Assembly (NCBI GenBank): GCA_947167845.1
Contig: CAMVJQ010000012.1
Coordinates: 1 to 50,243 of the forward strand
Length of the DNA stretch: 50,243 nucleotides
Source of the DNA: an uncultured Prevotella sp.
GTDB lineage: Bacteria > Bacteroidota > Bacteroidia > Bacteroidales > Bacteroidaceae
Reading direction: 5' to 3'
The notes beneath the pieces are model-generated. The model worked only from the letters and a program-made list of their open reading frames with translations, was not told where the DNA came from and did not search any database. This document shows, piece by piece, positions 17,010 to 25,331 of the stretch. Both the position numbers and the translations under genes were made by a program. Position 1 is the stretch's first letter, and the number at the start of each line of letters is the position of its first letter.

Positions 17010-17757
17010 TAATGGTGCATGGCAGGAAACCCTGGCGTATCAGGGCATCGATGAGCCCTTCCGACATCGCCTCATTGTCCTTGCGGGTGTAGCGGATGTC
17101 GGTGAAGACCTGGGCGAGCGTCTCCTTGTGGTTAATCTCCACGAAGTGGCGGTTGTCTTCGAGTTCCTCCTTATATTTATAATAGGTGTCGATATCGGCG
17201 CCCAGATAGTCATGGTAGGTCTCCTGGTGTACGAAACTCTCCAGGGGCAGGCGGTCGGAGAGGGGAGGCTCCTCGTCGGGCCAGCCGACGGTGAGGGTGG
17301 CGACGGGCATGACGAGTCTGGGCAGTCGCAGGATGTCGATGATCTGCTGCGGTTGGTAGACGGTGGTGCCGAGATAGCAGTAGCCGAGGCCCTCTTCGTC
17401 CATGAGGCAGCAGAGCGTCTGGGTGTAGAGCAGGGCGTCGGTTGCGGCATTGATGAAAGAGAGAAAATTGTCGTAGCCAGGCTCTGCCTTGCGGCATTTG
17501 GCCCAGAAACTGGTACGGTTGAAGTCGGCACAGACGGTGAGCACCACAGGGGCTGCGGTCACCATTGGCTGGTTGAAATGGGCGGGTGCCAGACGTTCTT
17601 TCATCTCCTTGGAGTGGGTGACGACAACACTGTAGAGTTGCAGGTTGCCCATGGTCTGGGTTCGTGCAGCCTCGTTCATCAGGCGGTTCAGCAGTTCTTC
17701 GCTGACTTCGCGGTCCGAATACTTTCGGATGGTGCGGCGGGTGAGTATCGTTTTCAT
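16990..17757 (-). CDS. Nitroreductase-family FMN oxidoreductase
   Basis: The 255-residue protein opens with TILTRRTIRKYSDREVSEEL, the RRxxRxY FMN-binding start of the nitroreductase family. It continues with an NxQLYS-type loop (MGNLQLYSVVVV-like) and a middle section GLGYCYLGTTVYQPQQI followed by VMPVATLTVGWPDEEPP, which fits NfsA/FRP-like NAD(P)H:flavin enzymes. The physiological substrate cannot be read from sequence. The ATG at 17757 was chosen because the longer frame starts at a TTG that lies inside the promoter. The stop codon is inside the shared hairpin terminator with the MFS gene. It is a single-gene unit facing away from the ribonucleotide reductase domain gene. Confidence 0.88.
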   Translation of the reverse strand: MKTILTRRTIRKYSDREVSEELLNRLMNEAARTQTMGNLQLYSVVVTHSKEMKERLAPAHFNQPMVTAAPVVLTVCADFNRTSFWAKCRKAEPGYDNFLSFINAATDALLYTQTLCCLMDEEGLGYCYLGTTVYQPQQIIDILRLPRLVMPVATLTVGWPDEEPPLSDRLPLESFVHQETYHDYLGADIDTYYKYKEELEDNRHFVEINHKETLAQVFTDIRYTRKDNEAMSEGLIDALIRQGFLPCTIKMGLPG

Positions 17758-17778
17758 ATCTTTTTCTGATTTTGGATG

Positions 17779-17786
17779 CAAAGGTA
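17779..17786 (-). promoter_or_regulatory. Promoter of the nitroreductase gene
   Basis: On the minus strand TTTG, about 20 bases, then TACCTTTG (17779-17786), matching the Bacteroidota promoter. The ATG follows about 21 bases later. Confidence 0.65.
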
Positions 17787-17935
17787 CGAATAAGCGAAGG
17801 AAATACCAAATTTATTTGGGTATTTCTGAGCGTGAGTATCTTTGGGCATAGCCCAAAGAAACGAAAGTCTTCCTGTTTGGAGAACATTTTGCGAAGATTT
17901 CGTCTAAAAGTTTTCCGAAATAGAAAACTTATGTG

Positions 17936-17943
17936 TAACTTTG
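17936..17943 (+). promoter_or_regulatory. -7 box for the gene at 17967
   Basis: TAACTTTGCAACC matches the Bacteroidota -7 element and ends 23 bases before the ATG, so this short gene has its own promoter. Confidence 0.6.
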
Positions 17944-17966
17944 CAACCTGAAATAAACGAAGTGAT

Positions 17967-18665
17967 ATGGAATCAGAGGCAAGAAAAGACATGTTGCAGC
18001 GTGTGACTGCGGAACTGATGGCTGCTGGAAGCAGACAGGGCAATGAGATGACACAGGAGCAGTTGATGGCCCTTGTGGAGAAGAGCCTGTCATCCCTCCC
18101 GTCAGAGGAGGCCGACATGCTGTTGTCGCTGGCCAACCAGATGGTGATGAAGAACCGTCGCCCCGACGTGACGGAGGTGCGCCCGCAGGCCTTGGAGTGC
18201 GACGTGGTGCGCTTTCAGAACAACAAGGAGAAGTGGGTGGCCTTCGTCGGGCTGCTCGACGGCTATCCCTATGAGATATTCACCGGTCTGCAGGACGACG
18301 AGGAGGGCATAGTGCTGCCGAAGACCGTCACCAGCGGAAAGATCATCAAGCAGGTGAATCCCGACGGTACGAAGCGCTACGACTTCCAGTTTGAGAACAA
18401 GCGCGGCTACAAGACGACCGTGGAAGGCCTCTCGGAGAAATTCAACAAGGAATACTGGAACTATGCCAAACTGATCTCGGGCGTGCTGCGCTACCGGATG
18501 CCTCTGGAGCACGTCATCCGACTGGTAGGCTCGCTGTCGCTCAACGATGAGAGTATTAATACTTGGAAGGTCGGTGTGGAGCGGGCCTTGAAGAAATATG
18601 TGCCAGGTGCCCACGACGACTCTGCGGATGCAGCGGGCACACAGGCTGAGAGCGCGGAGGTATAA
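17967..18665 (+). CDS. Stand-alone C-terminal domain of B12-dependent ribonucleotide reductase
   Basis: The 232-residue protein has an Ala/Gln/Glu-rich helical N-terminal part (about 1-60). From about residue 70 it has a region I recognise as the tail of Bacteroidota adenosylcobalamin-dependent ribonucleotide reductases: DVVRFQNNKEKWVAFVGLL, then DGYPYEIFTG, KRYDFQFENKRGYKTTVEGL, EYWNYAKLISGVLRYRMP and INTWKVGVERALKKYV. The catalytic barrel with its cysteines and the glycyl or B12 sites is absent, and a promoter directly precedes the gene, so it is not the end of a longer neighbouring gene. It could be an NrdJb-like split subunit or a regulatory domain. It is followed 9 bases later by folB. 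The family resemblance is moderately certain; the role is unknown. Confidence 0.65.
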   Translation: MESEARKDMLQRVTAELMAAGSRQGNEMTQEQLMALVEKSLSSLPSEEADMLLSLANQMVMKNRRPDVTEVRPQALECDVVRFQNNKEKWVAFVGLLDGYPYEIFTGLQDDEEGIVLPKTVTSGKIIKQVNPDGTKRYDFQFENKRGYKTTVEGLSEKFNKEYWNYAKLISGVLRYRMPLEHVIRLVGSLSLNDESINTWKVGVERALKKYVPGAHDDSADAAGTQAESAEV

Positions 18666-18674
18666 AGGCACCTT

Positions 18675-19046
18675 ATGAAACTGAGTTCGGCCTATATCCA
18701 TCTGCGAAATGTCCGCTTCCAAGCGTTCCACGGCGTGATGCCACAGGAAAAGAGGGTGGGAGGGAGTTTTTTGGTAGACCTCCGTGTGGGCTATCCGCTG
18801 GCTGTGGCCATGCAGACGGACGAGGTGGCTGACACACTGAACTATGCCGAACTCTACGAGATCGTCGAGCGCGAGATGGCCATTCCCTCCAGGCTGCTGG
18901 AGCATGTGGCCGGGCGTATCGCCACAGCCGTGAAGGCGGCTTTTCCGCAGACCCAGTCCATCGACTTGGTCGTGACCAAGCAGAATCCCCCTATGGGGGC
19001 TGACTGCGACGGGGCTGCGGTGGAGATACACTTAACGAATGATTAG
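18675..19046 (+). CDS. folB: Dihydroneopterin aldolase
   Basis: FolB splits 7,8-dihydroneopterin into 6-hydroxymethyl-dihydropterin and glycolaldehyde in folate synthesis. The 123-residue length is normal. Family features are FQAFHGVMPQEKRVGGSFLVDL near the N-terminus with the pterin-site glutamate region, DTLNYAELYEIVEREM in the middle, LLEHVAGRI for substrate binding, and the catalytic lysine in VTKQNPPMG. It lies 9 bases behind the ribonucleotide reductase domain gene and 6 bases before the amidase gene, so it is probably co-transcribed with both. FolA and ThyA of the same pathway are about 7 kb downstream in a separate unit. Confidence 0.93.
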   Translation: MKLSSAYIHLRNVRFQAFHGVMPQEKRVGGSFLVDLRVGYPLAVAMQTDEVADTLNYAELYEIVEREMAIPSRLLEHVAGRIATAVKAAFPQTQSIDLVVTKQNPPMGADCDGAAVEIHLTND

Positions 19047-19052
19047 GATAAT

Positions 19053-20441
19053 ATGTGTAAGAAGATTTTACTGTTTCTGATAACAATGATATGCCTTGCG
19101 GTGTCGGCCGGTGCTGCGAGCAAGCAGTTCACGCTGGTCATCGATGCTGGTCACGGCGGCCACGACACGGGTGCCATCGGCAAGGGGAAGGTGAAGGAGA
19201 AGAACCTGACACTGAAATTCGCCCTGGCCTTCGGGCGGCTCGTGGAGCAGAACTGCCCTGACGTACGGGTCATCTATACCCGGAAGACCGACCGCTTCGT
19301 GGAACTCTACCGCCGGGCAGAGATAGCCAACAACGCGAAGGCCGACCTGTTCATCTCCATCCATATCAATTCGGTGGAGCGGGGTATCGTGCGCGGCTTC
19401 CAGACCTATACGCTGGGCAGAAGCCGGCGCACAGGAAAAAAGAACGGCGTGATGGAGAATCTCGAAGTGGCCAAGCGTGAGAATGCCGTCATCTATCTGG
19501 AGAGGGACTATAAGCAGACCTACCACGGCTACGACCCGAACTCGCCTGAGAGCAACATCATGTTCGAGTTTATCCAGGACAAGAATATGGAGAACTCTGT
19601 GGAACTGGCCAAGTATATGCAGCGCTATGTGTGTCAGGCCACGAACCGTCAGGACCAGGGTGCCCATCAGGATAATCTGGCCGTGCTGCGCCTGACCTCG
19701 ATGCCGGGATGCCTGATAGAACTCGGATTCATCTCCACGCCCGATGAAGAGCAATACATGAATTCGAATGCCGCAACGGCAGCCTATGCCCGAGGCATCT
19801 ATAATGCCTTTGCGGCCTATAAGAAGAAGCACGGCGGCAGCATCACCGTGCCTTATCTGCCGGAACCGAAGGCCGACAGGGTGGAAATACCGCAGGTGGT
19901 GCCACAGAGTGCAGCGGCTGACAAGGCAAAGTCAAAGGCTGAAGAAAACAGCGCCGCTCCCAAAGAAGAGCCGATGGCGGAACCCAAAACGCAGCAGGAA
20001 AAGAAGGAGGCGGAAGGTCAGACGGAAAACACACAGGCACCGGACGGCGTGGACCTTTCGGTGGTGGGCGATGATACCCCGGCGAAGGCAGAACCAGCGG
20101 AGGCGAAGGCACGTGTTGAGGCGAAGCAGCCTGTTGAGGCAAAGCAGCAGTCGCAGGCCCCGACAGATGCGCCAGTCTTTAAGGTGCAGATTCTGGTGAG
20201 TACCACTAAACTGAAGTCGAGTGACAGACAGTTGAAGGGGCAGAAAAGTGCAACCTTCTATCGGGAAGGCGGTATGTATAAGTACACGCTTGGGGCATCA
20301 ACGGACTATAATGAGATATATCGTCTGCGCAAGAGCATACTGGATGACTTCCCCGAGGCTTTTATCATAGCCTTCAGGGGCGATGCCAAGATGAATGTGC
20401 AGGAGGCCATCCGTGAGTTTAAGAAGAACAGAGTGAAATAA
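19053..20441 (+). CDS. N-acetylmuramoyl-L-alanine amidase with C-terminal SPOR-like domain
   Basis: The protein cleaves the amide between MurNAc and the stem peptide, probably at the division site. A signal peptide (residues 1-22, LLFLITMICLAVSAGAAS) is followed by an amidase_3 domain (about 25-265) with the zinc ligands H34 (DAGHGGHDTG), E49 (VKEKNLTL) and H104 (ISIHINS) and the catalytic E223 (CLIELGFISTPDEE). A long Ala/Glu/Pro/Lys linker (about 275-375) carries several near-repeats of VEAKQ. The C-terminal 80 residues (FKVQILVST to GDAKMNVQEAIREFKK) look like a SPOR domain that binds denuded peptidoglycan. It is followed 14 bases later by the MCE gene, probably in one operon. Confidence 0.9.
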   Translation: MCKKILLFLITMICLAVSAGAASKQFTLVIDAGHGGHDTGAIGKGKVKEKNLTLKFALAFGRLVEQNCPDVRVIYTRKTDRFVELYRRAEIANNAKADLFISIHINSVERGIVRGFQTYTLGRSRRTGKKNGVMENLEVAKRENAVIYLERDYKQTYHGYDPNSPESNIMFEFIQDKNMENSVELAKYMQRYVCQATNRQDQGAHQDNLAVLRLTSMPGCLIELGFISTPDEEQYMNSNAATAAYARGIYNAFAAYKKKHGGSITVPYLPEPKADRVEIPQVVPQSAAADKAKSKAEENSAAPKEEPMAEPKTQQEKKEAEGQTENTQAPDGVDLSVVGDDTPAKAEPAEAKARVEAKQPVEAKQQSQAPTDAPVFKVQILVSTTKLKSSDRQLKGQKSATFYREGGMYKYTLGASTDYNEIYRLRKSILDDFPEAFIIAFRGDAKMNVQEAIREFKKNRVK

Positions 20442-20455
20442 ATAATTAAAAGGTT

Positions 20456-21358
20456 ATGAAATACTTTACAAAGGAGGTACAGATTGCATTAGTGGCTATT
20501 GCCGGCATCGTGGTGTTGTTTTTCGGCTTGAAATTCCTGAAAGGCATGACGCTGTTTTCCACCGATGACAATTATTATGCGACATTCGACAATATCGGCG
20601 GACTCTCAGTGTCGAGTCCTATCTACTCCAACGGCTATCGTGTCGGCGTCGTCGAACAGGTCGTCTATGATTACGAAGGCAAGCGCGACATCGTGGCTGT
20701 GCTCGGTCTCGACAAGCAGATGCGTCTGCCTAAGGGAACGATGGCTGAGATCACGAAGGACCTGATGGGCAATGTGCAACTGAACCTGATCTTGGGCGAC
20801 AATCCGCTGGAGGTGATGGCTCCTGGTGACACGCTCGTCGGTGGCTTGGAAAAAGGCATGCTCGGAAAGGCCGGGGAGATGGTGCCCCAGATAGAGCGGA
20901 TGCTGCCCAAACTCGACTCCATTCTGGCCAGTGTGAATGCCCTTCTGGCTGATCCCGCTATCAGCAACTCGCTGCATAACATCGACCAGATAACCTCCAA
21001 TCTGACCACTACCACACAGGAACTGCACCGCCTGACGGGCAGCCTGAACACTCAGGTGCCCAGCCTGATGCAGAAGGCCGACGGCGTACTGGCTAATACC
21101 CACACGCTGACAAAGAATCTCAGCGACCTGGATATCGCGATGACGATGGCAAAAGTCAACGGGACGCTGCAGAACGTGGAGCAGATGACAGCCAAACTGA
21201 ACAGCAAGGATGGCACGCTTGGCCTGCTGATGAACGACCCGCAACTCTACAGGAATCTGAATGCCACGATGAGTCATGCCGACTCCCTGATGATCGACCT
21301 CAGGCAGCATCCCAAACGGTATGTACATTTCTCGGTTTTCGGGCGGAAAGATAAGTAA
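20456..21358 (+). CDS. MCE/MlaD-family lipid transport protein
   Basis: The 300-residue protein has one N-terminal membrane helix (IALVAIAGIVVLFFGLKFLK) and then an MCE domain (about residues 38-115: YYATFDNIGGLSVSSPIYSN, VGVVEQV, MAEITKDLMGNVQLNLILG), followed by a long helical C-terminal part rich in Thr/Leu/Gln. MlaD-type proteins form periplasmic hexamers that pass phospholipids between outer and inner membranes with an MlaE/MlaF ABC transporter. No mlaE or mlaF is in the window, so the partner must be elsewhere. The gene follows the amidase closely. The C-terminal part (from about 150) is predicted to form long coiled helices as in other MCE proteins. Confidence 0.88.
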   Translation: MKYFTKEVQIALVAIAGIVVLFFGLKFLKGMTLFSTDDNYYATFDNIGGLSVSSPIYSNGYRVGVVEQVVYDYEGKRDIVAVLGLDKQMRLPKGTMAEITKDLMGNVQLNLILGDNPLEVMAPGDTLVGGLEKGMLGKAGEMVPQIERMLPKLDSILASVNALLADPAISNSLHNIDQITSNLTTTTQELHRLTGSLNTQVPSLMQKADGVLANTHTLTKNLSDLDIAMTMAKVNGTLQNVEQMTAKLNSKDGTLGLLMNDPQLYRNLNATMSHADSLMIDLRQHPKRYVHFSVFGRKDK

Positions 21359-21678
21359 TTTAAAAAACGTCTAAATAGGCAGGGCTGAAAAGATTTGACC
21401 CCCTCGTTCGTAAATCCCCCATAGAGAAAGCGTTTTGCCACTCACTGTCCTGGGCGGAAATTTTGGGATGCTTCGGTTTGGAGAGAGTCTTAAGTGCTTG
21501 ATATCTAGTGTTTTATAAATACGCAAGCCGCCTTTTTGCTCGATTTGTCCGTGAAACTATATAATCTCGCGATTCTTAGTAAGTTACGGCGTTTGTACAC
21601 ACAAGATACGAAAAATGAGGATTTGCATATTCGGGAAAAAATGCCGAACTTTGCACCGCTAAAATTAACAATCGTGTA
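21359..21678 (+). promoter_or_regulatory. Intergenic region and promoter upstream of dnaA
   Basis: No gene is seen in these 320 bases. Close to dnaA, TTG (21623-21625), 20 bases, then GAACTTTG (21646-21653) is a plausible promoter with an imperfect -7 box. One TTGTACACA (one mismatch to TTATACACA) lies near 21592, but there is no cluster of DnaA boxes and no AT-rich unwinding region that would support an origin. Confidence 0.5.
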
Positions 21679-23097
21679 ATGTCAAACAGTCATAAAGCGC
21701 TTTGGGCGGAATGCCTGCAGATCATCAAGGCTAACGTCACGGAGCAACAATTCAAAACGTGGTTTGCACCAATCGTCTTTGAGTCATATTCAGAGGCGGA
21801 GCATACGCTGCTGGTGCAGGTTCCAAGTCCGTACGTCTACGAGTACTTGGAGCAGTATTACGTCGGACTGTTAAGCAAGGTACTCGCGAGGGTGTTCGGC
21901 ACGAGCGTGGCTCTTCGTTATCGCATTGTGACAGTCGTCACGGAGAACAACCAGAAGGTTGTCACGGAGGTGGCTGGAGATCCTGTGACAGAGATTGAGG
22001 CTCCACGACCTACGACACGTGGCAATAAGTCGCCGACACTGCTCGATGCAGCCGTGCCTCAGGGACTGAATCCTCAACTGGACCCCAAGAAGACTTTCCA
22101 CAATTTCATCGAGGGCGATTCCAACAAGTTGCCCCGCACAGTAGGCATCTCTATTGCGGAGCATCCGGGGAAGTCGACCTTCAACCCCTTCTTCGTCTTT
22201 GGCCCTTCTGGATGCGGCAAGACCCATCTGATCAATGCCATCGGCGTCAAGGCCAAGGAGACCTATCCGCAGAAACGTGTATTGTATGTGTCAGCCCGTC
22301 TGTTCCAGGTGCAATTCACGGATGCTGTGCGCCAGAATACGACAAACGACTTCATCAACTTCTATCAGTCGATAGACGTGCTGATAGTCGACGATATCCA
22401 GGAATGGGCCACGTCGCCGAAGACGCTCGACACCTTCTTCCATATCTTTGACCATCTGTTCCGTCTGGGCAAGCAGATAGTGCTGGCTTCCGACCGTCCG
22501 CCTGTGGACTTGCAGGGTGTGAAGGATCGTCTGCTGACACGCTTCTCCTGTGGGCTGATTGCAGAACTGGAGCATCCTAATGAACAACTGTGTATCGACA
22601 TTCTGAATGCCAAGTGCCGTCGTGACGGTCTGAAGATACCTGCCGACGTCATCCAGTATATTGCCGCGACTGCTAATGGCAGCGTGCGCGACCTGGAAGG
22701 TGTGGTCAATTCGCTGATGGCTTATTCCATTGTCTATAATTCGGCTGTCGACATGCGACTGGCAGAGCGTATCATCAAACGTGCTGTCAAGGTGGATAAC
22801 CATCCGCTGACTATTGATGACATATTGGAGAAGGTGTGTACGCATTATAAGGTGACTCAGCAGCACGTCTTCAGCAAGAGCAGAAAGCGCGACTATGTGC
22901 ACGTGCGCCAAGTGTCAATGTATCTTGCCCAGAAGTACACCAAGATGCCGGCTGCACGTATCGGACAGTTGATAGGCAATCGCGATCACTCGACCGTTAT
23001 TCATAGTTGTAATACCATAGAGAAGCGCCTGAAGACCGATAAGGCCTTTTCTGCTGAACTCAGTAGTATAGAGAATTCATTTAAACTCAAGAAATAG
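21679..23097 (+). CDS. dnaA: Chromosomal replication initiator DnaA
   Basis: DnaA binds origin boxes and opens the duplex. The 472-residue protein has domain I at the N-terminus (WAECLQIIKANVTEQQFKTW), a linker (about 100-135), the AAA+ domain with Walker A GPSGCGKT (175-182) and Walker B DVLIVDDIQEWA, a sensor region (VLASDRPP), and arginine-finger region LLTRFSCGL. The C-terminal DNA-binding domain has the signature GQLIGNRDHSTVIHSCNTIE. The start is the ATG giving MSNSHKALWAEC. It is bounded by a 320-base upstream gap and a strong terminator, so it is a single-gene unit. Confidence 0.97.
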   Translation: MSNSHKALWAECLQIIKANVTEQQFKTWFAPIVFESYSEAEHTLLVQVPSPYVYEYLEQYYVGLLSKVLARVFGTSVALRYRIVTVVTENNQKVVTEVAGDPVTEIEAPRPTTRGNKSPTLLDAAVPQGLNPQLDPKKTFHNFIEGDSNKLPRTVGISIAEHPGKSTFNPFFVFGPSGCGKTHLINAIGVKAKETYPQKRVLYVSARLFQVQFTDAVRQNTTNDFINFYQSIDVLIVDDIQEWATSPKTLDTFFHIFDHLFRLGKQIVLASDRPPVDLQGVKDRLLTRFSCGLIAELEHPNEQLCIDILNAKCRRDGLKIPADVIQYIAATANGSVRDLEGVVNSLMAYSIVYNSAVDMRLAERIIKRAVKVDNHPLTIDDILEKVCTHYKVTQQHVFSKSRKRDYVHVRQVSMYLAQKYTKMPAARIGQLIGNRDHSTVIHSCNTIEKRLKTDKAFSAELSSIENSFKLKK

Positions 23098-23100
23098 AAT

Positions 23101-23128
23101 AAAGGCACGGATTCAAATCCGTGCCTTT
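23101..23128. terminator. Terminator between dnaA and the TonB receptor gene
   Basis: AAAGGCACGGA and TCCGTGCCTTT form a perfect 11-bp stem with a 6-base loop, 3 bases after the dnaA stop. It can serve both convergent genes. Confidence 0.85.
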
Positions 23129-23134
23129 ACTGTG

Positions 23135-25231
23135 TTATAGATGGAGACTGATGCCGGCGATAATCCAGCGACCAGGCTGTTCCACCAGTCCATAGTCGTG
23201 GTAGCGGGTGTCGAAGACATTGTTGGCTTCGAGATAAGCCTTCCATTTCGTCTGTTGCCACGTCAGGCGGGCGTCAAGTAGGGCATAAGGCTTATAGTCG
23301 CAGGGGTTGCCGTCGAAGTCGGTGTAGGAGCCGACACGGTCTTGCCAGCGGAAGTCAAGCCCTAATGAGAGATGCTTTATCAATTGAAGTTGTGCATTGG
23401 CCACTAACTTATGGCGCAGGTACTCCAGTGCGTATTGCGACACGATGCCCGGCTCCTGCTCCTTGTCCTGATGGATGTAACTGTAGTTGACGCGCACGGT
23501 TCGGAGCAGACGCTGTGCGGGCAGCAGTTCCCGGAAGTTCAGGGCTGCCGAGGCCTCCACGCCGATGCTGTTGATCTTGGTGTGGTTCACACTCTGCCAT
23601 ACTGCTTCGTCGCCTTTCGACGTGTCCATAATCCAGTCGATCATGTTCTTGCCGTGATGGTACCAGCCTGTGAGCGACAGACTGAGGCCGAAGGGGGAAA
23701 AGTTGACGCCACCCTCCAGTGCCTGCATCTCCTCCGGCTTCAGATGGGGATCGGCACTATAGCCCTGCAATTTGTAGTACATCTCCGTGAACGAAGGCAT
23801 GCGCAGCGAAGTGTTGTAGGAGGCGTGGATCGTCCAGCGCCTTGAGGGACGGTAACTGAGGTCGACACCTGGGTAAATGGTGACGTTCATGTTGCTCCAT
23901 GTGTTCTTCACGGCCACGAGTCCGGCAGAGAGGGTGAAGCCGCTTAGCAGCAGGTTGTGCTCCAGATAGCCGCTGATGTTGGTGCGGTTCAGTCCGAGCG
24001 TATAGTCGCGGTCGGTGCCCTTGATATGATGTGTCTGCGACAGTGGCTCACCGAGGTTTCCGCTCACCAGGTCTTCGTTGCGCAACTCGGCACCGAAGGC
24101 CGTGCGCCCGGCTGTCCAGTCGAAATAACTGCTCAGGTTGACGCCGTAGACATCGGTGCGGTTATAGTTGTATTTCATTTTCTCTGCCTGTCCACGATAG
24201 CCTTCGTAGCGGTCGCTGTTCTGGTTCCAGTAGATGCTTGGCGCGAAGTGGAGCCTTCCGTGCTTTGTCTCGCCCTGGATGGCAGAATACAGTTTGGTGG
24301 TATGTTCATACTGGTCGTCGGCCTTCCACTTCGGTGAGGCGTAGAAGGTCGATGAGCCCCAGCCTTTGTCGGCGATGCCGAGGTGCCAGTTCAGTCGCAC
24401 GTCTTGATCCTCATACTGGCCTTGGTAGAAAGCCTTTGCACCGCTGAAGTCGGTGTTGAGACTGCCTGCTGCCGAGCGGCTATAGCCATCGCTGCGGCTA
24501 TAGTTGGCAGAGACGGAGTTTTGGAATCTGCCCGTGTACAGTTTGAAGCGTCCGCCTACGTTGCCATAGCCGTAACTGCCTCCCTCCGTATGCAGACAGA
24601 TGTCTCTGCCGGTCTTCCCGGCCTCCTGTCCTTTCTCCACCGTCACGATATTGATGGCACCCACGAGTGATGACGTGCCATAAATGCGTCCGGCAGGTCC
24701 TTCGAGCACCTCGATGCGAACAATCTCGCTCAGGTCTATGGGCAGGTCCATCGCGTTGTGACCCGTCTGCGGGTCACAGATATTGATACCGTTGAGCAGA
24801 AGGATAATCTGGTCTTGGGTGCCGCCCCGGATGGAGATGTCGGTCTGGGCTCCAATAGGTCCTCGCTGACGGACATCCACGCCTACGGCGTACTTCAGCA
24901 GATCGTTAACACTTTGCACGGGAGCCTGCTGAATGTCGGCACGCTCCAGTACAGTTACCATTCTCGCAGCCTGACTCCTGGTCAGGGGCGCCCTCGAGCC
25001 GGTCACGCCGACCTCCTCGAGCATCATCTCGCGTGCTGTCGTCGTGGCGGTAGAGTCGGTTACGACGGGATCCGTCGCCACACTCTCCGCCGAGGCGTAG
25101 GTCAGTGTGGCAACAGAGAGCACACTGCATACCACCTCACGCCCCAGGCAGGCAAATAGCGAGTAGCCCTTGTTGCCGAAATGACGGAACACGAGCACTT
25201 GGCGCCTGATGTTGAATGTTGGTTTGTACAT
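23135..25231 (-). CDS. BtuB-like TonB-dependent outer-membrane receptor
   Basis: This is a 698-residue TonB receptor without the SusC-type N-terminal domain. The long N-terminus ends in GYSLFACLGREVVCSVLSVA and TLTYASA, an extended signal peptide seen in Bacteroidota cobalamin receptors. The plug domain (about 70-190) includes VNDLLKYAVGVDVRQRGPIG, DISIRGGTQDQIILLLNG and RIEVLEGPAGRIYGTSSLVG. The rest is a 22-strand-type barrel ending in GRWIIAGISLHL. The plug pattern fits the BtuB group, so vitamin B12 or a related corrinoid is the likely ligand, though siderophores cannot be excluded. The upstream gap is only 100 bases and holds no room for a cobalamin riboswitch. It is transcribed alone from a TACCTTTG promoter. 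Confidence 0.82.
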   Translation of the reverse strand: MYKPTFNIRRQVLVFRHFGNKGYSLFACLGREVVCSVLSVATLTYASAESVATDPVVTDSTATTTAREMMLEEVGVTGSRAPLTRSQAARMVTVLERADIQQAPVQSVNDLLKYAVGVDVRQRGPIGAQTDISIRGGTQDQIILLLNGINICDPQTGHNAMDLPIDLSEIVRIEVLEGPAGRIYGTSSLVGAINIVTVEKGQEAGKTGRDICLHTEGGSYGYGNVGGRFKLYTGRFQNSVSANYSRSDGYSRSAAGSLNTDFSGAKAFYQGQYEDQDVRLNWHLGIADKGWGSSTFYASPKWKADDQYEHTTKLYSAIQGETKHGRLHFAPSIYWNQNSDRYEGYRGQAEKMKYNYNRTDVYGVNLSSYFDWTAGRTAFGAELRNEDLVSGNLGEPLSQTHHIKGTDRDYTLGLNRTNISGYLEHNLLLSGFTLSAGLVAVKNTWSNMNVTIYPGVDLSYRPSRRWTIHASYNTSLRMPSFTEMYYKLQGYSADPHLKPEEMQALEGGVNFSPFGLSLSLTGWYHHGKNMIDWIMDTSKGDEAVWQSVNHTKINSIGVEASAALNFRELLPAQRLLRTVRVNYSYIHQDKEQEPGIVSQYALEYLRHKLVANAQLQLIKHLSLGLDFRWQDRVGSYTDFDGNPCDYKPYALLDARLTWQQTKWKAYLEANNVFDTRYHDYGLVEQPGRWIIAGISLHL

Positions 25232-25278
25232 TTGTTATAAAAAATATTAAAACGTCTTGCTTCATTGCAAAACGAGTG

Positions 25279-25286
25279 CAAAGGTA
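25279..25286 (-). promoter_or_regulatory. -7 box for the TonB receptor gene
   Basis: The minus strand reads TACCTTTGCACTC. It precedes the receptor ATG by 47 bases. Confidence 0.6.
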
Positions 25287-25299
25287 CTAAAATTATTCG

Positions 25300-25307
25300 T
25301 ATCTTTG
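25300..25307 (+). promoter_or_regulatory. -7 box for the SGNH hydrolase gene
   Basis: TATCTTTGCAGC on the plus strand lies 24 bases before the ATG at 25332, back to back with the receptor promoter 14 bases away. Confidence 0.65.
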
Positions 25308-25331
25308 CAGCAAACAAACGAAAAACTGATC

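Noticed and set aside
21359..21678. Chromosomal origin next to dnaA
   Set aside because: Only one weak DnaA-box-like site is present and no AT-rich repeat region; GC-skew analysis of the genome would decide.
25232..25331. Cobalamin riboswitch upstream of the BtuB-like receptor
   Set aside because: Only about 50 bases lie between the promoter box and the ATG, and no B12-box sequence was seen.
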